Below, piece by piece: positions 7,834 through 14,343 of a stretch of 20,408 bases of DNA. The position numbers were made by a program, and so were the translations under genes. Numbering within the stretch: position 1 is the first letter of the stretch; each line of letters opens with the position of its first letter. Source of the stretch: JBQTJJ01 sp052387235 (GTDB lineage Bacteria; Actinomycetota; Acidimicrobiia; Acidimicrobiales; GCA-2861595); NCBI GenBank assembly GCA_052387235.1, contig JBQTJJ010000066.1, forward strand, positions 1-20,408. The letters run 5' to 3'. The notes beneath the pieces are model-generated. The model was not told the origin of the DNA and made no database searches. It saw only the letters and a list, made by a program, of their open reading frames with translations.

Positions 7834-8997
7834 CTATCCCTCCCCGCCCGGCGTGGCGCCGGCCGCCAGCTCCACCGCGGTGCGGGCCGCGTCGAGCATG
7901 GTGGCCCGGCTCAGCAGCCGCTCCGACGCGTGGCGGGCCAGGATGGCCCGGCCCTCCGCCGCGTTGGTGCCGTCCAGGCGGACGACGAGCGGGGCGGCGA
8001 TGTCGACCCGGCCCAGCGCCTCCACGATGCCGTTGGCCACCTCCTCGCCCCGGGTGATGCCCCCGAATACGTTCACGAAGATGGCCCGCACGTGCTCGTC
8101 GGTGTTGATCACCTCGAGGGCGTTGGCCATCACGGCCGCGCTGGCCCCGCCGCCGATGTCGAGGAAGTTGGCGGGCGAGCCGCCCACCTGGTGCACCACG
8201 TCGAGGGTGCTCATGGCCAGGCCGGCCCCGTTGGCGATGATGCCCACCGAGCCGTCCAGCCCGATGTACTGCAGGCCCTTCTCCCGGGCCAGGCGCTCCC
8301 GCTCGTCGAGCACCTGCGCCCCCCGGAACCCGTCCCATTCCGGGTGGCGGAAGGCGGCGCTGTCGTCCAGCGTCACCTTGGCGTCCAGGGCCAGCACCTC
8401 GCCGCCGGCCGTGAGCACCAGCGGGTTCACCTCCACCAGGTCGGCGTCGCCCTCCACGTAGCACCGGTACAGGCGCAGCAGCAGGGCCGCGACCCCGCCG
8501 GCGGCGCCCTCCGGCAGCCCGGCCCGTGCCACCCACTCGGCGCACGCCTCCTCGGTGAGGCCGTCGACGGGATCCACGTGCAGGCGGGCGATGGCGTCGG
8601 GCTCCTCGGCCGCCACCTGCTCGATGTCGACGCCGCCCCTGGCCGACAGCATCCCCAGGTGGAGCCTGGCCGAGCGGTCGAGGGTGAACGAGGCGTAGGC
8701 CTCGGAGGCGATGTCGGTGGCCGGCTCCACCAGCACGGCCCGCACCACGTGGTCGCCGATCGACATCCCGAGGATGGCCGACGCCGCGGCGCGGGCGGCC
8801 TCCTCGTCGGCGACGACCCTGATGCCGCCCGCCTTGCCCCGCCCCCCCACGTGGACCTGGGCCTTCACCACCGCCGGCCAACCCACCCGGCCGGCGCCGG
8901 CCACCGCCTCGTCCACGGTTGTGGCCACCACGCCGGTGGCCACGGGGATGCCGTAGCGGGCGAAGTACGCCTTCCCCTGGTGCTCGAGCAGGTCCAC
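7834..8997 (-). CDS. sucC: Succinyl-CoA ligase (ADP-forming), beta subunit
   Basis: The beta subunit carries the ATP-grasp nucleotide site and binds succinate. The 387-residue product is almost the same length as E. coli SucC (388). Visible are the opening LLEHQGKAYFARYGIPV, the nucleotide-binding KAQVHVGGRGKAGG (45-58), the metal and nucleotide segment DLVEVNPLVLT, and the substrate-loop regions GIIANGAGLAMSTLD, NFLDIGGGA and FVNVFGGITR. The start is GTG 8997-8995. Its first G is also the last base of the upstream stop (TAG-TG), so translation is coupled to the cobalamin-binding protein. That layout suggests succinyl-CoA from a B12-dependent mutase feeds this enzyme. Confidence 0.97.
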   Translation of the reverse strand: MDLLEHQGKAYFARYGIPVATGVVATTVDEAVAGAGRVGWPAVVKAQVHVGGRGKAGGIRVVADEEAARAAASAILGMSIGDHVVRAVLVEPATDIASEAYASFTLDRSARLHLGMLSARGGVDIEQVAAEEPDAIARLHVDPVDGLTEEACAEWVARAGLPEGAAGGVAALLLRLYRCYVEGDADLVEVNPLVLTAGGEVLALDAKVTLDDSAAFRHPEWDGFRGAQVLDERERLAREKGLQYIGLDGSVGIIANGAGLAMSTLDVVHQVGGSPANFLDIGGGASAAVMANALEVINTDEHVRAIFVNVFGGITRGEEVANGIVEALGRVDIAAPLVVRLDGTNAAEGRAILARHASERLLSRATMLDAARTAVELAAGATPGGEG

Positions 8998-9410
8998 TAC
9001 TGCGCCTCCTCCTCGCGGGCGTCGAGGGTGGCCTGGAGCCAGCTCGCGATCCGCTGTAGGGGAGCGCCCGGGGTGAACACCTCGGACACCCCCGCCTCTT
9101 TCAGGATGGGGATGTCGGCGTCGGGGATGATCCCGCCGCACACCACCAGGACGTCGCCTGCCCCCCGCTCGGCCAGCAGCCCCGTGATCCTCGGCACCAG
9201 CGTCATGTGGGCGCCGGACAGCAGCGACAGCCCGAGGGCGTCGGCGTCCTCCTGGACGACCGCCTCCACCACCTGCTCGGGCGACTGGTGGAGGCCGGTG
9301 TAGATGACCTCGAAGCCGGCGTCGCGCAGGGCCCGGGCGATCACCTTGGCGCCCCGGTCGTGACCGTCGAGCCCGGGCTTCGCCACCACGACTCGGTACG
9401 GGCGCCCCAC
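8997..9410 (-). CDS. Stand-alone cobalamin-binding subunit of an acyl-CoA mutase
   Basis: The 137-residue product is a complete B12-binding domain like the C-terminal domain of methylmalonyl-CoA mutase. It has the DxHxxG signature in KPGLDGHDRGAKVI (His17 is the lower axial cobalt ligand), SLLSGAHM in the middle and VVCGGIIPDADIP near the end. Families with a separate small subunit of this size include archaeal-type methylmalonyl-CoA mutase and 2-hydroxyisobutyryl-CoA mutase; the substrate cannot be chosen here because the catalytic large subunit is not in the window. Overlap with sucC favours succinyl-CoA formation. The start is GTG 9410-9408, with TAGTAT seven bases upstream and no Shine-Dalgarno, so it is probably leaderless. 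Confidence 0.9.
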   Translation of the reverse strand: MGRPYRVVVAKPGLDGHDRGAKVIARALRDAGFEVIYTGLHQSPEQVVEAVVQEDADALGLSLLSGAHMTLVPRITGLLAERGAGDVLVVCGGIIPDADIPILKEAGVSEVFTPGAPLQRIASWLQATLDAREEEAQ

Positions 9411-9416
9411 GGGCGG

Positions 9417-9423
9417 AATACTA
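9417..9423. promoter_or_regulatory. Overlapping divergent -10 elements
   Basis: On the minus strand TAGTAT (9423-9418) lies seven bases before the GTG of the cobalamin-binding gene. On the plus strand AATACT (9417-9422) lies six bases before the GTG at 9429. The two hexamers share five base pairs and the start codons are only 18 bases apart. This implies two leaderless, mutually exclusive transcripts from one promoter core. Confidence 0.55.
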
Positions 9424-9428
9424 CGCAG

Positions 9429-9908
9429 GTGCCCCCTCCCCGCCGCCCGGTGCCGCGCCGCCAGCGCCCCTTCGTCCTCGTGGCCACGCTGCTGGCCGCC
9501 CTGGCCGGCGCCGGCGTCATGTGGTCGGTGGTGCGGTACGCCTCGGAGAACCCCGACAAGGCCAACCTGGGCGACCGGGTGTTCCAGGTGGGCCGGGCCG
9601 AGCGCCTGGCCCGCGAGGTGGACGAACGGGGCCCGTTCCTGTTCCAGGACCCGCTGTTCCGGGGGACGGGTCGCAACCTGTACATCCAGCACCTCGGCGA
9701 GGACCCGGACAAGGGGTGGCTGGCGGTGGAGGCCCGGCTGCCCGGCCAGCCGGCCTGCGCCGTGACCTGGGATCGGGGCGACGCCGAGTTCGTGGACTGC
9801 GAGGACGGGCGCCATCCCCCCGACGGCGCCGGGCTCACGACCTATCCCGGCTCGGTGGCCGACGGTCAGGTGAGCGTGGACCTGCGGACCCGTGGCGACG
9901 AGGGCTGA
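9429..9908 (+). CDS. Small membrane-anchored protein, possible degenerate Rieske-like fold
   Basis: I do not recognise a named family. The 159-residue product has a basic, Pro-rich N-terminus, one transmembrane helix at about residues 15-33 (FVLVATLLAALAGAGVMWSVV), and an extracytoplasmic domain of about 120 residues. The domain contains GPFLFQD, LYIQHLGEDPDKGW, and two cysteines in PACAVTW and FVDCEDG. Order and spacing loosely recall Rieske-like domains, but the CxH pairs that bind a [2Fe-2S] cluster are absent. Any redox role is therefore doubtful. The start GTG 9429 is chosen because it begins the conserved-looking basic segment and has a -10-like AATACT six bases upstream; GTG 9450 is an alternative. 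It is convergent with the padR gene, 10 bases apart. Confidence 0.7.
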   Translation: MPPPRRPVPRRQRPFVLVATLLAALAGAGVMWSVVRYASENPDKANLGDRVFQVGRAERLAREVDERGPFLFQDPLFRGTGRNLYIQHLGEDPDKGWLAVEARLPGQPACAVTWDRGDAEFVDCEDGRHPPDGAGLTTYPGSVADGQVSVDLRTRGDEG

Positions 9909-9918
9909 GGGCTGGCGG

Positions 9919-10476
9919 CTAGGCCCCTTTGGCCGAGCGGATGGCGACCCCGCCCACGGTGCGCACGTCGGTGTCCAGGGCGTGCTGCTGGCCGAACGTC
10001 CGCTCGAGCTTCCGGCGGGCCGACATCTCGTCCATGGCCTGCACGGACAGCTGGGCCTCGATGGTGAACTCGAAGACCTGCTTGTTGTTGGCCAGGACCC
10101 GGAGCCGGCTCAGCACGTAGCGGGCCAGCCTGTCGTCGAGCGACTTGGCCTGCCGGCGCAGGGTGGTGGCCGAGATCTCGAGGGCGTGGCGGCCCGACGG
10201 CGACAGCTCGTAGACCCGGCGGGCCGGCCCCACGCCGGTGGTCTCCCAGGAGGGCCGGACGAAGCCGGCGCTCTCCAGCCACCGCAGGGCCCGGTAGACC
10301 CGGCCCGGGTTGCTGCGCTCGAAGCCCAGTGGCTCGAGCCGGGTCAGGAGGTCGTACCCGTGACCCGCCCGCTCCTCCAACAGGAGCAGCAGGCAGGCCC
10401 GGAGGATCTTCCTGGGCGAGGAGAGCTCATCTTCGAAGCGCCTGATCGCGGCGTCGTCCTGCAGTACCTGGACCAC
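9919..10476 (-). CDS. PadR-family transcriptional regulator
   Basis: The product has the PadR winged-helix domain: LLLLLEERAGHGYDLLTRLEPLGF, then NPGRVYRALRWLESAGFVRPSWE, then a wing ending RRVYELSPSGRHALE. A helical C-terminal part (about 60 residues) probably dimerises. PadR proteins usually repress transporter or stress genes; the target here is unknown. I prefer GTG 10476 (185 residues) over TTG 10542 (207 residues). AAGGG lies nine bases before the GTG, and a TANNNT hexamer at 10550-10545 would start transcription downstream of the TTG. The leader then holds a 6-bp inverted repeat that could be an autoregulatory operator. It is transcribed in the same direction as pcrA, with about 127 bases between. 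Confidence 0.85.
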   Translation of the reverse strand: MVQVLQDDAAIRRFEDELSSPRKILRACLLLLLEERAGHGYDLLTRLEPLGFERSNPGRVYRALRWLESAGFVRPSWETTGVGPARRVYELSPSGRHALEISATTLRRQAKSLDDRLARYVLSRLRVLANNKQVFEFTIEAQLSVQAMDEMSARRKLERTFGQQHALDTDVRTVGGVAIRSAKGA

Positions 10477-10498
10477 GATGTTCTGCCCTTCTCGAACG

Positions 10499-10515
10499 TT
10501 CCGGTGCGACCGGAA
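10499..10515. promoter_or_regulatory. Inverted repeat in padR leader, candidate operator
   Basis: TTCCGG (10499-10504), five bases, then CCGGAA (10510-10515) form a perfect dyad in the inferred leader of the padR gene. It overlaps a shorter palindrome, GAACGTTC, at 10494-10501. PadR regulators commonly repress their own gene by binding dyads, so autoregulation is a reasonable inference. Confidence 0.4.
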
Positions 10516-10544
10516 GGCTGGATGGCGAGGCGCTTCGACCAACC

Positions 10545-10550
10545 ACTGTA
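10545..10550 (-). promoter_or_regulatory. Putative padR promoter -10
   Basis: The minus strand reads TACAGT (10550-10545), with a weak TTCTGC about 18 bases upstream as a possible -35. Transcription would start near 10538, supporting the downstream GTG as the padR start. Confidence 0.35.
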
Positions 10551-10576
10551 GTCCTGGCGACTCTAGATGCAGAACA

Positions 10577-10598
10577 CCGTAGAACCCGGCCCCTACGG
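10577..10598 (-). terminator. Hairpin after pcrA stop
   Basis: CCGTAG (10577-10582) and CTACGG (10593-10598) form a perfect 6-bp stem with a 10-base loop, just after the pcrA stop. There is no T-tract, so termination is only possible; it might instead be a regulatory dyad for padR. Confidence 0.3.
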
Positions 10599-10603
10599 AC
10601 AGG

Positions 10604-12796
10604 TCAAGTACCGGCCCGTTTCAGGGGCGTCCAGGCCAGCAGCAGGCGCTTCTCGCCCAGCCCGGGGAAGCGGACCACGGCCTCGGCCTTGTCGCCCGAT
10701 CCGATGACCTCCAGCACCACGCCCTCGCCCCACTTGCCGTGCACGACGTCCTCGCCGACCCGCAGGGACAGCCCCTCGGCCCCGGTGGTCCTGGCCGGGC
10801 TGGCCACCCGCCCCCGCATCGCCGCCTCCACCACCTCGCGGCGGTGGGTGGCCCCTCCCCCCGCCCCAGGGGACCGGCGCCGGCTCCCGGCCACGGCCTC
10901 GGTGAGCTGCTCGGGGATCTCGTCCAGGAACCGGCTGGGCGGGTTGTACTGGGTGGAGCCCCACAGGGTCCGGCACCACGCCGAGCTCAGGTACAGCCGC
11001 TGGCGGGCCCGGGTGATGCCGACGTAGCAGAGCCGGCGCTCCTCCTCGAGCTCGTCGGGCTCTCCCAGGGAGCGCACGTGGGGGAAGACGCCCTCCTCCA
11101 GCCCGATCAGCCACACGGCCGGGAACTCCAGTCCCTTGGCCGTGTGCAGCGTCATGAGCACGACCCTGCTCTCGTCGCCGTCGATCTCGTCGGCGTCCGA
11201 CACCAGGCTGACGGCCTCGAGGAACGAGTCCAGCGTGTCGTGCTCGGCTGCCACGCCCAGCAGCTCGGCCACGTTCTCCAGGCGGCCGGCCGACTCCACC
11301 GTGCCCTCGGCCTCCAGCTCGTGGCCGTAGCCGGTGCGGTCGACCACCTCGGAGAGCAGCTTCTCGGGCGACGCCCCCGCGTCCACGTGGGCCCGGAGCT
11401 CCTCCAGCAGGGCCCGCAGCTCGGTGAGGCCGCCCAGGGCCCGGCCGGTGACGCCGGCGGCCTCGGCCCGGCCCAGGGCGTCGCCGAAGGTGAGGCCGGC
11501 GCCGGCCGCCCACGCGTCGAGCCGGGCCACCGTGGTCTCGCCCACGCCCCGCTTGGGCACGTTGACGATGCGCTTGAGCGACACCTCGTCGGTGGGGTTG
11601 GTGACCGCCCGCAGGTAGGCCAGCAGGTCCTTGACCTCCCGCCGGTCGAAGAACCGGGTGCCGCCCACCACCTTGTAGGGGACGTTGCGCTGGACCAGCT
11701 GCTCCTCCAGCACCCGGCTCTGGGCGTTGGTGCGGTAGAAGACGGCCATCTCGCCCCACGTGGCGTCGTGGCGGTCGTGCAGGCGGACCATCTCCCCCAC
11801 CGCCCACCGGGCCTCGTCGTGCTCGTCCTCGGCGTTGTACCGGGTGATGAGCTCGCCCCCGACCTGCTCGGTCCACAGCGCCTTGGGCTTGCGCATGGCG
11901 TTGTTGGCGATGACGGCGTTGGCGGCGTCCAGGATGGTCTGGGTGGAGCGGTAGTTCTGCTCCAGCACGATGGTGGTGGCGTCGGGGTAGGCGTCCTCGA
12001 ACTGGAGGATGTTGCGGATGTCGGCCCCCCGCCACCGGTACACCGACTGGTCGCTGTCGCCAACCACGCACACGTTGCGGTGGCGCCGGCCCAGCAGCAC
12101 CACCATCTCGTTCTGGGCCCGGTTGGTGTCCTGGTACTCGTCCACCAGGATGTGCCGGAACCGCTCCTGGTAGTGCGCCAGGACCTCGGGCTCCTTGCGG
12201 AGCAGCTCCACCGTGACCATGAGCAGGTCGTCGAAGTCCATGGCGCTGGCCGCCAGCAGCCGGCGCTGGTACTCCGTGTAGACCTCGGCGATGCGCCGCT
12301 CGTAGATCGTGCGGGCCCGGGCCGCGTAGGCGGCCGCGTCCAGCAGCTCGTTCTTGGCCACGCTGATGGCGCCGTGCACGGCCCGGGGCGTGAACTTCTT
12401 GGCGTCGATGTCGAGGTCGCGCAGCACGTAGCCGGTGAGGCGGTTGGCGTCGGCCTCGTCGTAGATCGTGAAGGACGACCGGTAGCCGAGCCGGCCCCCG
12501 TCCCGGCGCAGGATCCGCACGCAGGCGGCGTGGAAGGTGGAGACCCACATGCGCTGCGCCACCGGTCCCACCAGGGCGCCGACCCGGGCCTTCATCTCGT
12601 CGGCGGCCTTGTTGGTGAAGGTGATGGCCAGGATCTCGAACGGCGACACGCCCCGCTGCCGCACCAGGTGGGCGACGCGCGAGGTGAGGACCCGGGTCTT
12701 GCCCGAGCCGGCGCCGGCCACGATCAGCAGCGGACCCCCCTCGTGGAGGACGGCCTCCCGCTGGACGGGGTTCAGGCCGGCGAGGAGGTCGTCCAC
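10604..12796 (-). CDS. pcrA: ATP-dependent DNA helicase, PcrA/UvrD type (superfamily 1A)
   Basis: This 3'-5' helicase should act in nucleotide excision repair, rolling-circle replication and removal of obstacles from DNA. All SF1A motifs are present: Walker A GAGSGKT (28-34 from the GTG start), TFTNKAADEM, the DEYQDTN Walker B, GDSDQSVYRWRGA, QNYRSTQTI, LMTLHTAKGLEF and RRLCYVGITRAR. A C-terminal Tudor-like segment, VGEDVVHGKWGEGVV, is typical of PcrA, where it contacts RNA polymerase. The total is 730 residues, typical for the family. I choose GTG 12796 because TAGCCT lies seven bases upstream, implying a leaderless message; a TTG at 12859 would add 21 residues lacking family features. The end of DDLLAGLNPVQREAV aligns with normal PcrA N-termini. 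Confidence 0.96.
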   Translation of the reverse strand: MDDLLAGLNPVQREAVLHEGGPLLIVAGAGSGKTRVLTSRVAHLVRQRGVSPFEILAITFTNKAADEMKARVGALVGPVAQRMWVSTFHAACVRILRRDGGRLGYRSSFTIYDEADANRLTGYVLRDLDIDAKKFTPRAVHGAISVAKNELLDAAAYAARARTIYERRIAEVYTEYQRRLLAASAMDFDDLLMVTVELLRKEPEVLAHYQERFRHILVDEYQDTNRAQNEMVVLLGRRHRNVCVVGDSDQSVYRWRGADIRNILQFEDAYPDATTIVLEQNYRSTQTILDAANAVIANNAMRKPKALWTEQVGGELITRYNAEDEHDEARWAVGEMVRLHDRHDATWGEMAVFYRTNAQSRVLEEQLVQRNVPYKVVGGTRFFDRREVKDLLAYLRAVTNPTDEVSLKRIVNVPKRGVGETTVARLDAWAAGAGLTFGDALGRAEAAGVTGRALGGLTELRALLEELRAHVDAGASPEKLLSEVVDRTGYGHELEAEGTVESAGRLENVAELLGVAAEHDTLDSFLEAVSLVSDADEIDGDESRVVLMTLHTAKGLEFPAVWLIGLEEGVFPHVRSLGEPDELEEERRLCYVGITRARQRLYLSSAWCRTLWGSTQYNPPSRFLDEIPEQLTEAVAGSRRRSPGAGGGATHRREVVEAAMRGRVASPARTTGAEGLSLRVGEDVVHGKWGEGVVLEVIGSGDKAEAVVRFPGLGEKRLLLAWTPLKRAGT

Positions 12797-12803
12797 GGAG
12801 GTC

Positions 12804-12809
12804 AGGCTA
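12804..12809 (-). promoter_or_regulatory. Putative -10 element for leaderless pcrA transcript
   Basis: TAGCCT on the minus strand is followed by seven bases (GACCTCC) and the GTG start of pcrA. No Shine-Dalgarno is seen. The arrangement matches those of icd, purN and the cobalamin-binding gene. Confidence 0.5.
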
Positions 12810-12891
12810 CCGGCGGGCTGTGACGGCCCGATTCGGTCCGCGGCGCCTTTCCGGGACAAAGTATGGGGGTGAGGATCCCCCCCTCCGGGGC

Positions 12892-12937
12892 ACTGGTAGC
12901 GGAGTTCGTCCCCCTGGCCACCGATCCCGCTACCAGT
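12892..12937. promoter_or_regulatory. 11-bp perfect inverted repeat between pcrA and arsC
   Basis: ACTGGTAGCGG (12892-12902) and CCGCTACCAGT (12927-12937) are perfect inverted repeats 24 bases apart, in the gap between divergent pcrA and the arsC-like gene. The right arm ends 14 bases before the arsC GTG and would overlap its promoter. It is a candidate operator for a dimeric or tetrameric repressor; a transcript hairpin is less likely given its position. Confidence 0.55.
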
Positions 12938-12951
12938 CCGGGTGTGCGGGC

Positions 12952-13389
12952 GTGAGCGATGGCGGAGGGCCGGAGCACCGGCCGGTGGTGCTGTTCCTGT
13001 GCGTGCACAACGCCGGCCGCTCGCAGATGGCGCTCGGATGGTTCGAGCACCTGGCCGGGGGCCGGGCCGTGGGCCTGTCGGGCGGCTCGGAGCCGGCCGC
13101 CGCCGTGCACCCGGCGGTGGTGGCGGTCATGGCCGAGGTCGGCATCGACATCTCGGGGCAGCAGCCCCGGCGGTGGACGGACGAGCACGTGGGGGCCGCC
13201 GACGTCGTGGTCAGCATGGGCTGCGGCGACGCCTGCCCCGTCCTCCCCGGCAAGCGCTACGAGGACTGGCCCCTCGACGACCCCGCCGGCCGGCCGGTGG
13301 AGGAGGTGCGCCCGGTGCGGGACGAGATCGGGCGGCGGGTCCGGGCCCTGCTCGCCGGCCTGGGCGTCCCGCCCGCCGGGGCGGATTGA
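12952..13389 (+). CDS. arsC: ArsC-type arsenate reductase (low-molecular-weight PTP fold)
   Basis: The 145-residue product belongs to the thioredoxin- or mycothiol-coupled ArsC family, which reduces arsenate to arsenite in the cytoplasm. It has the CX5R phosphate loop CVHNAGRS (Cys17 to Arg23), SGGSEPA, and the acid loop LDDPAGRPVEEVRPVRDEI (Asp109/Asp110). Two further cysteines, 91 and 95, are in MGCGDACP. The latter spacing differs from the Cys82/Cys89 pair of S. aureus ArsC and resembles actinobacterial forms, so the reductant is uncertain. The start is GTG 12952, the only in-frame start near the P-loop; the ribosome-binding site is weak. The gene stands 69 bases before pstS, linking arsenate reduction to a phosphate/arsenate importer. 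A protein tyrosine phosphatase role is less likely given the ArsC-specific GKRYEDWPLDDPAG. Confidence 0.9.
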   Translation: MSDGGGPEHRPVVLFLCVHNAGRSQMALGWFEHLAGGRAVGLSGGSEPAAAVHPAVVAVMAEVGIDISGQQPRRWTDEHVGAADVVVSMGCGDACPVLPGKRYEDWPLDDPAGRPVEEVRPVRDEIGRRVRALLAGLGVPPAGAD

Positions 13390-13414
13390 CGTTCGCCCTC
13401 CCTCCTGACAGAGT
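13386..13414 (+). promoter_or_regulatory. Putative pstS promoter
   Basis: TTGACG (13386-13391), overlapping the arsC stop, is followed by 17 bases and CAGAGT (13409-13414). These resemble -35 and -10 hexamers and would start transcription near 13421, just before the 18-bp palindrome. The -10 is imperfect. Confidence 0.4.
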
Positions 13415-13424
13415 GCGCCGGCTC

Positions 13425-13442
13425 GATCAATCCTGATTGATC
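13425..13442. promoter_or_regulatory. Perfect 18-bp hyphenated palindrome before pstS, candidate operator
   Basis: GATCAATC-CT-GATTGATC is a perfect dyad (8-bp arms, 2-bp centre), AT-rich in a very GC-rich region, ending 16 bases before the pstS ATG and placed at the predicted transcription start. It contains ATCAA-N6-TTGAT, which resembles dyads bound by some ArsR-family repressors. Its position suits repression by roadblock. No regulator gene for it lies in the window. Confidence 0.6.
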
Positions 13443-13458
13443 CGAAAGGGGCCGGCGG

Positions 13459-14343
13459 ATGGGCGTGCGACGGTGGTGGCGGTGGCCGGCGAGCCTCGCC
13501 TCCCTCGCGCTGGCGACGGCCTGCAGCGGCTCCGGTGGGGGCTCGGCCGCCGGCGGCGTCGGCACGCTGCGGGTGAGCGGCTCCACCACCGTGAACCCGG
13601 TTGCCGCCGACGCGGCCGAGATCCTCCGGGGCCGGGGGCTGAAGGTGACGGTGGACAGCCAGGGCGGCTCGGCCGGCGGCATCGCCCAGCTCGGCGCAGG
13701 CCAGGTGGAGATCGCGATGAGCTCCAAGGACCTGAGCGCCGCCGACCGGGCCAGCTTCCCGGGCATCGACTTCACGGTCACGGAGATCGGGCAGGACGCG
13801 GTGGGCGTGGTGGTGCGGCGGGAGGTGGCGGACGGCGGGGTCGCCGGCCTCACCAAGGCCCAGCTCCGGAGCCTGTTCGAGGGGCAGGTGAGGAACTGGA
13901 AGGAGCTCGGCGGCCCCGACCTCGTGGTCTTCGTCTACGACAAGGAGCCCGGCCGGGGGACACGCGAGGTGCTCGACAAGTACCTCTACGGACCGGACGG
14001 CACGGCGCCGGCGCCCCCGCAGTCCGACAACTTCGCCGTCGTGGGCGGCAACGAGGAGACCCGGACCAAGCTGCTCTCCACGGCCGGATCGGTGGGACCG
14101 CTCTCTTCCTCCTTCGTGACGGGCCACCCCGAGCTGGCCCTGCTGGCAGTGGACGGGGTGGCCCCCACGCCCGAGGCGGTGCGGGCCGGCTCGTACCCCA
14201 TGAGCCGCCCGCTGCTCCTGATCACCGACGGGCCGCCCACCGGGGCGGCCAGGACGTTCGTCGACTTCGTGCTGTCGGCCGAGGGGCAGGAGCTGGTGCG
14301 CCGGCACGGGTTCCTCGACCTGGCCGACATGGCCGTGCCCTGA
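13459..14343 (+). CDS. pstS: Phosphate-binding lipoprotein of ABC transporter
   Basis: PstS captures phosphate outside the membrane and delivers it to the permease. The 294-residue product begins with a basic, hydrophobic signal peptide ending in a lipobox-like LATAC, with Cys22 the lipidated residue. The phosphate site is recognisable in VSGSTTVNP (39-47), SQGGSAGGIAQL, IAMSSKDLS and DKEPGRGTREV. The start is ATG 13459, preceded by AAAGGGG. Its stop overlaps the likely CTG start of the next gene. An 18-bp palindrome lies 16 bases upstream. Actinobacterial PstS proteins are usually longer (about 330-370), so this is a compact form. Whether it discriminates phosphate from arsenate cannot be told from sequence. 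Confidence 0.93.
   Translation: MGVRRWWRWPASLASLALATACSGSGGGSAAGGVGTLRVSGSTTVNPVAADAAEILRGRGLKVTVDSQGGSAGGIAQLGAGQVEIAMSSKDLSAADRASFPGIDFTVTEIGQDAVGVVVRREVADGGVAGLTKAQLRSLFEGQVRNWKELGGPDLVVFVYDKEPGRGTREVLDKYLYGPDGTAPAPPQSDNFAVVGGNEETRTKLLSTAGSVGPLSSSFVTGHPELALLAVDGVAPTPEAVRAGSYPMSRPLLLITDGPPTGAARTFVDFVLSAEGQELVRRHGFLDLADMAVP

Noticed and set aside
9909..9918. GGCCCCTTTGGCC around 9920-9935 as a shared bidirectional terminator for the convergent genes
   Set aside because: The stem is only 4 bp and lies inside the end of the padR coding region.
10491..10504. TCGAACGTTCCG near padR as a LexA box
   Set aside because: The TCGAAC and GTTC halves abut with no 4-base spacer, so it does not fit the SOS-box spacing.
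12797..12859. TTG 12859 as the pcrA start (751 residues)
   Set aside because: The added 21 residues show no helicase feature and no ribosome-binding site, while GTG 12796 has a -10 hexamer at leaderless distance.
13390..13410. GTTCGCCCTCC before pstS as a PHO box
   Set aside because: Only one imperfect unit is present. PhoP boxes need at least two direct repeats with 11-base period, and the next 11 bases do not match.
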